A DNA stretch of 10,543 nt from Polyangiaceae bacterium (GTDB lineage: Bacteria; Myxococcota_A; Polyangia; Polyangiales; Polyangiaceae). Of the stretch, positions 5,423-10,543 are shown piece after piece (position 1 is the first letter of the stretch; each line of letters starts with the position of its first letter). The notes under the pieces are model-generated. The model was not told the origin of the DNA and ran no database searches. It saw only the letters and a program-made list of their open reading frames with translations. Position numbers and translations under genes: made by a program. The stretch covers positions 1 through 10,543 of the forward strand of contig JAICXU010000044.1 in NCBI GenBank assembly GCA_025934595.1. Reading direction: 5' to 3'.

Positions 5423-7051
5423 TCAACGGGAGAGGGGCGTGTCTCTTAGGTGTGCTTCGTGCTCCTGCGCGAGCGCCCGACGCAACATGTCGAGCTCGTC
5501 ACGCGCTTTGTCGAGGTCGGCGCGGAGCGATGCGGTCTCTCCGGCGAGCAGGTCCCCGAAGGGCCCAGGATCGCGAGATCCCGCGTTTTTTACCTGCGAA
5601 AGCTGCTCTTCGAGCTCGGCGATCCGCCAGTGCGTCGTGGCGATCTCCCCCTCTTTGCGCGCCACGTCGAGCGCCAGTGCGTCGAGCTTCGCACGAAGTC
5701 GCACATTCTCTTCGTAAAGAGCGTGGTCGCCGTTTTCGAGCGGCGCGTGTGCCGCGGGCTCTCGCGATGGGAGGGGCTCCGGCGCCGCGAAGGGCTCTTG
5801 CGGCGGGCCCGCGGTCGGCGCGGCGCCGACGACGTGCACGCCATTCGCGAGCTGCGACAAAAGATCGTGGATGATCTGCTCCCGACGCGCGAGCTCGCGC
5901 TCGATAGCGGCGACGTGTGTCCCGCGATTTCGGAGCAGCGCTTCGAGCTCGGCGACCTCACCTTCGTGCGAGAGCGCCGCGCCATTCAGCTCCGCGGCGG
6001 CCGATGCGGCCGCGCGCGCTTCGTCGAGCTCGAGCAAGAGCGAAGTGGAGCGCTCCCCTTGCTCTTCGAGTGCGCGCTCGGCTGCGGCCGCACGCCTTTC
6101 GAGATCGCGCGCCGCTTCTTCCATCGCGGAGAATGCGCCTTCGAGCACGGCGACACGCGCGGCTCGCGCGGCGATCTCTTCTTCGAGGCTCGCGATCTGC
6201 TCTTGATGACGCTGCAGATCGATCGCGAAGCGTTCTTCGGCGCGCGTGGCCTCGGCCGATACGCGGTCGGCCATGGCCATCGCTTCGACGACGCGGCCTT
6301 CGAGCTCGCGCGTATGCGAGCTGCGATCGTCGAGCTGCGCGGCGAGCACGTCCGCCTTCAACTTCGACTCCGCGAGAGTCGCACGCGCACCGACGCTCGG
6401 CGCAACGTCATCGAACCGAGGCAGCTGCACGATCGCGTACTTCGCGAGCTCGGCGTCATTTTGGCTCGCGAGCGCGATGAAAAATTCCGGCGGGTCCGCC
6501 TCGCCTGCGAGCTGTGCGTCGACGGTGACGTCGGCGTCTTCTTCTTCCACGCCGAGCTCGACGAGCGCTACACCCGAAAACGGGACCTGCCCGATCATGC
6601 GCACCGCTTCGAACTGCAACGACACGAGCTCGTAGAGCTCGTAGTAGTCGATCGATCGCTCGTCCGCCGGAATCCGCACCACCGACGGATTTCGCGAGGC
6701 CACGATCGCGGCTCCTTCGCGTCCGACGATTCGCCGAAGACGCGCGAGGAGCGCCGCGCGATCGGAAATCGAGGACAAATCGGGGATGATCGCGAGATCG
6801 AATGCGCCATCACGTACGTCGAAGTCGTGCTCGGGCAGGACATGAATGCTGACGCCGCGCGAGGCCTGCGCGGCCGCGACCCGCGCGCTGTCTGCGTCGT
6901 AAACGTGCACGAGACGCGCGCCGAGATCGACGAGCAGCTCGCCGAGATCGTCCATCGCGTTGCCCACGACGAGCACGCGTTTGCCCGCGACGAGCGGCTC
7001 CGCATACACGCAGAGCGCGCGAGCCGAGAGCTGGTTGTCGACGTGCGGCAT
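5423..7051 (-). CDS. Methyltransferase-like domain fused to long coiled coils; function unknown
   Basis: A 542-residue protein. Residues 1-165 look like a class I SAM-methyltransferase Rossmann fold: strand KRVLVVGNA (24-32), an acidic end of the second strand VYDAD (50-54), FDLAIIPDL (84-92), and a later strand AAIVASRNP (114-122). The Gly-rich SAM loop (normally GxGxG) is replaced by GNAMDDLG, so SAM binding is doubtful. Residues 166-221 are acidic, then mixed. Residues about 222-395 are heptad-rich in Ala, Glu, Leu and Arg, typical of a long coiled coil. A Pro/Ala linker (404-443) leads to a second coiled coil (444-535). There is no signal peptide or membrane helix, so it should be cytoplasmic. 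I do not recognise a named family. Inference: the degenerate enzyme domain plus coiled coil recalls the pseudo-receiver/coiled-coil polarity proteins FrzS and AglZ of Myxococcus, but only in layout. No strong ribosome binding site precedes the ATG. Confidence 0.85.
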   Translation of the reverse strand: MPHVDNQLSARALCVYAEPLVAGKRVLVVGNAMDDLGELLVDLGARLVHVYDADSARVAAAQASRGVSIHVLPEHDFDVRDGAFDLAIIPDLSSISDRAALLARLRRIVGREGAAIVASRNPSVVRIPADERSIDYYELYELVSLQFEAVRMIGQVPFSGVALVELGVEEEDADVTVDAQLAGEADPPEFFIALASQNDAELAKYAIVQLPRFDDVAPSVGARATLAESKLKADVLAAQLDDRSSHTRELEGRVVEAMAMADRVSAEATRAEERFAIDLQRHQEQIASLEEEIAARAARVAVLEGAFSAMEEAARDLERRAAAAERALEEQGERSTSLLLELDEARAAASAAAELNGAALSHEGEVAELEALLRNRGTHVAAIERELARREQIIHDLLSQLANGVHVVGAAPTAGPPQEPFAAPEPLPSREPAAHAPLENGDHALYEENVRLRAKLDALALDVARKEGEIATTHWRIAELEEQLSQVKNAGSRDPGPFGDLLAGETASLRADLDKARDELDMLRRALAQEHEAHLRDTPLSR

Positions 7052-7102
7052 GGTCCGTAGGGCATACCGCGACCGGCTCGCGCCGACAATCGGGTGCGCG
7101 CG

Positions 7103-8818
7103 TTACGCGGCGCGGACCGCGGCTTGTGACCAGGGCGCGAGCGGTTTTCTTCGCTCGTCACCCGCCCAGTCGCTCGCGGAAACCAGCCTTCGGTCCACGA
7201 GCCAGTCGGCGCTTTTCATGACGAGCTCGATCACGCTCTCGCGATCGCCGCCGCGAGGCTCGAGCACATAGACACGCTCTTCGGCGCGACGACCCGTGCA
7301 CGCGCGTACCGCTTTCGCGAGCGAGCCCATCTTCGCGGCCGCCGCCGACGCATCGCGCGCGCGGACGAGCACCTCGAAGCGCGGCGAAAATCCGCCGAAG
7401 AGACCGAGCCAACCTACGGCGACCTCGATGCCGACGAGACCCGGCAGCGCCGTATCGGGGACGACGAGCAAGCGGAGATCGTCCATTTCTTTACGCCCGA
7501 GAGGGACCCTCGCCCATGCCGTCACGCGCGCGCCGGCGTGACGAAGCGCGAGAAAAATAGGCCGAAGCGCGATCGCAGACGCTCCGATGTCCGCGAAGGA
7601 AGCGCGCGTTCCCGAGAGCCAGAACACGAGCCACGGCAGCATCGCCGGCGCGACTCCGAGCCACGCGTCGGGATCGAGGGGGCGCGCCGCAAACGAAATC
7701 GAGACGGCGCATGCGACGAGCACGAGGAGGGCGATGCGGCCTCGGAGATACGAGAGATCGAAGACGCTCGGACGCCGCGCGAGCGCCTTGTGCTCCGCGA
7801 TCGCTTTCCAACTCCCCGGCCCGCGCGGCGCAGGCTTTCGTCGCCCGGCCCGCACGATCGCAAACGACGTCGCGAGCGCGAACGCGAGCACCGCACGCAC
7901 GTGCGCGCCCGTCAGCGCGAACCAAATTCCGGCTCCGTAGGTGGCCGCGGCAGGAGCCAGCGCCACGAGAGGCGCGACCGGCAGGAGAGATTTCGCCGAG
8001 AATTTCCGGGGAATCGTGCGCAGCTTCGCGAACCCGGTCGCGAGAAAGAGGAGGCCGAGCAGACACGCCGTCATCGCGCGCAGCGGGAGGCGGGCGTCCG
8101 CGAACGGGTCGGGCGCATCTTTCACGCGCGGCGGCGGCGGAGGGCGGAGCACTGGATCGCGCACCTCCGGAAGGGCCTTCGGATCGATCCGTACGCTCCA
8201 CGTCGCCGCCTCGCCACGCGCGACGTGCGGGCGCACGAGATCGATCTCGTCCATTTGTTCGGATCGTCGCAACGTCGAAAGGAACCCCGGATTCTCGCCG
8301 TCCGCGTCGGCGGCGCTGGGCTCGGTCGGCGCGGCAGGAAGATCGAAGACGACGCGCATTCCATCCACGCCGTCGAGCGGCGCGGCCGACGTCCACGTCA
8401 GACGCCATAGCGCGCCGTCACGCGCGACCTCATGATTCGCGACGAGGTCCACGCGATACGAAAAGTGCGCCGCGTAGTCGCCTTTCTTCAGACCTTTCGC
8501 ATCGAGCGCGTCGAGCCGCAGCGTCCCGGGCCCGAGCACGGTGAGATTCGCCGGCGAGGCGCCGCCTTCGACCGACGTGATGGTCGCATCTCCCTCGGGC
8601 GCCGCATCGGCCTCGAGGCCGGGAAGGTCGACGCCTTTCCAGCCGGCATAGAGCAACCGAAAATGGAGCGTCTCGTCGACGTGCGCGGCGCCGTTTTCTT
8701 CCACGCGAATGCGCACGTCACGCGCGGTTTCATGGGCTTCGACGGCAGCGCGCGCCGAGGGCGTAGCAAGCGCGGCGCATGCGAACGCCGCCAGTGCGGC
8801 GCTGCGGAAACGAGTCAT
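7103..8818 (-). CDS. Exported multi-pass membrane protein, possibly DUF2207-like
   Basis: A 571-residue protein. Residues 1-24 form a signal peptide ending ARA, with cleavage likely after Ala24. Residues 25-225 are a beta-rich outer domain that opens with RDVRIRVEENGAAHVDETLHF; this pattern and the overall layout recall DUF2207 membrane proteins, but I cannot confirm membership. A five-Pro stretch (226-230) precedes hydrophobic helices at about 248-264, 279-303, 307-323, 361-378 and 385-401, interrupted by a basic loop (325-350). The C-terminal 170 residues are mainly soluble, with one more hydrophobic stretch at about 428-446, and end basic. No catalytic motif is visible. In-frame upstream of the ATG the codons read ATG-TAG-GAT, so translation cannot start earlier. 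A weak TTGGCC/TAGATG pair with 17-base spacing lies just upstream. Its relation to the neighbouring genes is unknown. Confidence 0.85.
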   Translation of the reverse strand: MTRFRSAALAAFACAALATPSARAAVEAHETARDVRIRVEENGAAHVDETLHFRLLYAGWKGVDLPGLEADAAPEGDATITSVEGGASPANLTVLGPGTLRLDALDAKGLKKGDYAAHFSYRVDLVANHEVARDGALWRLTWTSAAPLDGVDGMRVVFDLPAAPTEPSAADADGENPGFLSTLRRSEQMDEIDLVRPHVARGEAATWSVRIDPKALPEVRDPVLRPPPPPRVKDAPDPFADARLPLRAMTACLLGLLFLATGFAKLRTIPRKFSAKSLLPVAPLVALAPAAATYGAGIWFALTGAHVRAVLAFALATSFAIVRAGRRKPAPRGPGSWKAIAEHKALARRPSVFDLSYLRGRIALLVLVACAVSISFAARPLDPDAWLGVAPAMLPWLVFWLSGTRASFADIGASAIALRPIFLALRHAGARVTAWARVPLGRKEMDDLRLLVVPDTALPGLVGIEVAVGWLGLFGGFSPRFEVLVRARDASAAAAKMGSLAKAVRACTGRRAEERVYVLEPRGGDRESVIELVMKSADWLVDRRLVSASDWAGDERRKPLAPWSQAAVRAA

Positions 8819-8924
8819 ATCCTACATCTACCCACCCAGCCCGATCGGGCCAAATTCAGGGCGATCGGTCTGTCGGAGCGGGCGCGGTGTTGCGTCTTGG
8901 CGGTTCGCCTTCTGATCCGAGCCG
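8819..8924. other. Intergenic gap with a perfect palindrome
   Basis: This 106-base gap separates the unknown partial gene from the membrane protein gene. It holds the 12-base palindrome at 8839-8850 and no convincing small gene. No T-tract hairpin was seen after the upstream stop codon, so the two genes may be transcribed together or the gap may hold a promoter. Confidence 0.6.
8839..8850. promoter_or_regulatory. Perfect 12-base palindrome, possible operator
   Basis: The sequence GCCCGATCGGGC is its own reverse complement. It lies 21-32 bases upstream of the membrane protein start, between the two halves of a weak promoter-like pair (TTGGCC and TAGATG, 17 apart). That position would suit a repressor site. 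The centre GATC leaves almost no loop, so DNA binding is more plausible than an RNA hairpin. No matching copy was seen elsewhere in the window, and GC-rich palindromes also occur by chance. Confidence 0.35.
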
Positions 8925-10543
8925 CTAGTGCCCCATCGCTGCGGCCATCAAATCTTTCACGCTGTCGCGCGGGACCTTCAACGTGAGCTCGAGCGAGCCC
9001 GCGCTTCCCTGCCCGGCGGGCGCGAGCGAGCGCGCGGTGAAGAGAATGGGCGTCGCTCCTTTTTCTGGCGCGTTCTGCAGACGAGAGAACATGCGCGCCA
9101 TGTCGCGATCCTGGTTCTTGAAAATCGGCGAGAGCGGTGACGGCGAGAGCGCGCCGCGCAGCGTGAGGAATCCGCCCGAGCCGATCTTCGCCGTCTTCAA
9201 ATCGTCGAGCCCTGCGCGCGACGACAAGATGCCGGGATCGGTGCTGGTCGACAGCGCGACTTTGAGGTGCGACGCGACGATGTTCTCGTCGGCCCCGTAA
9301 CCGATCCACGAACGGCCTGCGTCCGGAACGAAGAACCAATGGAGGACGTACGGCTTCTCGAGCTTCACTTTCGGCTTCGCGGGCGCCGCTGGTTTCACGG
9401 GCTTTCCACCTTTCGTGGTCGCGGCGGGAGCGCCGAGCGTTTGCATCGCCTCGACATCGCTCATCGACTCGTCGGCTTTCATCGTGACGCTGACCACGAG
9501 ATGCACGGTGTCCTTCGGGAGGCCGAGCTTCGCGTTCACGGGCGCGCTCGTGACGGTCGGCGCGGGCACGCCGTCCGGCATCACGCCTTTGATCAGCTTC
9601 GCGACGCCGGGCCGATGAAACGTCGTCACGATCGATTTCGCGAACGCACCGACCTTCGCGAACGGCTGCTCGATTCCGCCGAGCGCCCACGCGCCCTTCG
9701 ACGAATCCGCGAGGCGCTCCTCGCGATCCGCTTTCTCACCCTTCGCCTTGGTGTCTTTCTTGTCGTCCTTCTTCGGCGTGGCGGCAGGCGCAGGCGCGTC
9801 GGCGATGCCGTTCGCGAACACGGACGGCGAGGTGAAAAAGGACATGTATTGCTGCACGAGATCCGCGACGGCTTGTCGATCCTGCGGCGTCACGCCTTGA
9901 TCGTCGAGCCCCTTCGAGAGCGCATCGACGACGAGCTCACGCGGATGATCGAGATCCTTCGCATCGATTCCGCGGCCAAAAAAGGCCTCTTTCGAGTCCG
10001 CGGGAAGGTGCCAGAACGTGGGCGGCGGGACGTCGGCGCGCTCGGGATGTGAAACCGCGACACGCGCGAGGAGCGATTTCGTGTCGCGGAAGGTCGTGGT
10101 GAGCGTGGCCGTCGCGTTCATGTCGCTGAGGCTCATGTCGAGCTTCAGACGATCGAGATCGAGCGAGGCGTCCACCGCATCGCCGAGCGCGGCGTTGATG
10201 AGATCGCGCACGGCCTGCGTCTTCACTTTGTCCGAGAGCGCGCTGCCCACGATCATCGGAATGAACTGACGCGCTTGGTCGAGCGTCGAGCGCAGCGGAT
10301 CGAGCCTCGCTTCGACGTGGAGATCGGACGCGTAGCTCGCCCGCGGCGCGGTGCGCGCGAGATACGGACCGAGCTCGGCGAGCGAGCCTTCCGACGAGCC
10401 GCACACGAGGCGATTCGCCGACGGGCCGGCGGCGGGGATGATCTCGCAAATCTTCGACGCGTCTTCGTCGTCGTCCTCGTCGTGGTCGCCGTTGCCGGTG
10501 TCTGCGTGCTTGCGACGTTGCTCGAGCTTGAAGATGCCGCCGC
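8925..10543 (-). CDS. Large protein of unknown function, 5' end outside the window
   Basis: The frame stays open to the right edge. The GTG at 10406 is internal rather than the likely start, because the 45 codons before it are open and read as ordinary protein. The visible part is 538 residues. Near its start is an acidic run HDEDDDED (20-27), followed by two cysteines (32 and 47) about 15 apart, which could be disulfide-bonded outside the cytoplasm. Residues 70-235 and 285-370 look like folded alpha/beta regions, with a lysine-rich linker (about 255-270, PKKDDKKDTKAKGEK) and an Ala/Pro/Lys linker (about 372-395). The final part contains YVLHWFFVPDAGRSWIGYG (398-416). No membrane helix, catalytic motif or named family is recognised. 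Cysteines, linkers and the absence of cytosolic enzyme motifs suggest an exported or lipoprotein-type protein, but the signal region lies outside the window. Confidence 0.8.
   Translation of the reverse strand, partial: GGIFKLEQRRKHADTGNGDHDEDDDEDASKICEIIPAAGPSANRLVCGSSEGSLAELGPYLARTAPRASYASDLHVEARLDPLRSTLDQARQFIPMIVGSALSDKVKTQAVRDLINAALGDAVDASLDLDRLKLDMSLSDMNATATLTTTFRDTKSLLARVAVSHPERADVPPPTFWHLPADSKEAFFGRGIDAKDLDHPRELVVDALSKGLDDQGVTPQDRQAVADLVQQYMSFFTSPSVFANGIADAPAPAATPKKDDKKDTKAKGEKADREERLADSSKGAWALGGIEQPFAKVGAFAKSIVTTFHRPGVAKLIKGVMPDGVPAPTVTSAPVNAKLGLPKDTVHLVVSVTMKADESMSDVEAMQTLGAPAATTKGGKPVKPAAPAKPKVKLEKPYVLHWFFVPDAGRSWIGYGADENIVASHLKVALSTSTDPGILSSRAGLDDLKTAKIGSGGFLTLRGALSPSPLSPIFKNQDRDMARMFSRLQNAPEKGATPILFTARSLAPAGQGSAGSLELTLKVPRDSVKDLMAAAMGH

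Noticed and set aside
5450..7060. Long open frame of 536 codons on the plus strand, opposite the coiled-coil gene
   Set aside because: The product is Arg-rich with no recognisable domain. The minus frame shows a Rossmann-like pattern and clear heptads, so the plus frame is an antisense shadow caused by high GC.
7052..7102. Possible promoter TTGTCG/TATGCC upstream of the coiled-coil gene
   Set aside because: The spacing is 17 bases but the matches are weak (four and three of six), in a 51-base gap between genes on the same strand; too little to list as a site.
10467..10493. Repeated GTC/CTC triplets near the right edge
   Set aside because: They encode the acidic run HDEDDDED in the partial gene on the minus strand and need no separate explanation.

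Overview
The window is a compact, very GC-rich bacterial segment in which all seven recognised genes lie on the minus strand. Transcription therefore runs from high to low coordinates. The base composition, strongly GC-biased third codon positions, abundant lipoprotein and coiled-coil content, and a FliI/SctN-type ATPase with no flagellar genes beside it suggest a myxobacterium-like member of the Myxococcota. This is an inference from style, since no rRNA or marker gene is present.

In transcription order: a large gene of unknown function enters from the right edge (5' end missing) and stops at 8925. After a 106-base gap holding a perfect 12-base palindrome comes a membrane protein with a signal peptide, an outer domain and a helical bundle (8818-7103). 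A 51-base gap leads to a protein with a methyltransferase-like fold joined to long coiled coils (7051-5423). A 66-base, relatively AT-rich gap with a possible promoter precedes a tight four-gene run: type I DnaJ (5356-4196), a FliI/SctN-family secretion ATPase (4239-2854, overlapping dnaJ by 44 bases), a duplicated-ATPase ABC-F protein (2844-916, 9 bases after the ATPase stop), and a predicted lipoprotein with a glutaredoxin domain (919-176, overlapping by 4 bases). Bases 1-175 are an extremely G/C-rich non-coding stretch with a run of 14 C and several inverted repeats, which probably closes the operon.

The dnaJ-ATPase-ABC-F-glutaredoxin junctions argue that these four proteins are made together. 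What links them is not established. A chaperone, a rotary export ATPase, a ribosome-acting ABC-F factor and an envelope thiol protein would fit a protein quality-control or export theme. The most notable points are the secretion ATPase outside any visible secretion cluster, the degenerate methyltransferase/coiled-coil protein upstream, and the surface-anchored glutaredoxin. I do not see a clearly new multi-gene system. No mobile element, CRISPR array, tRNA or rRNA was seen.
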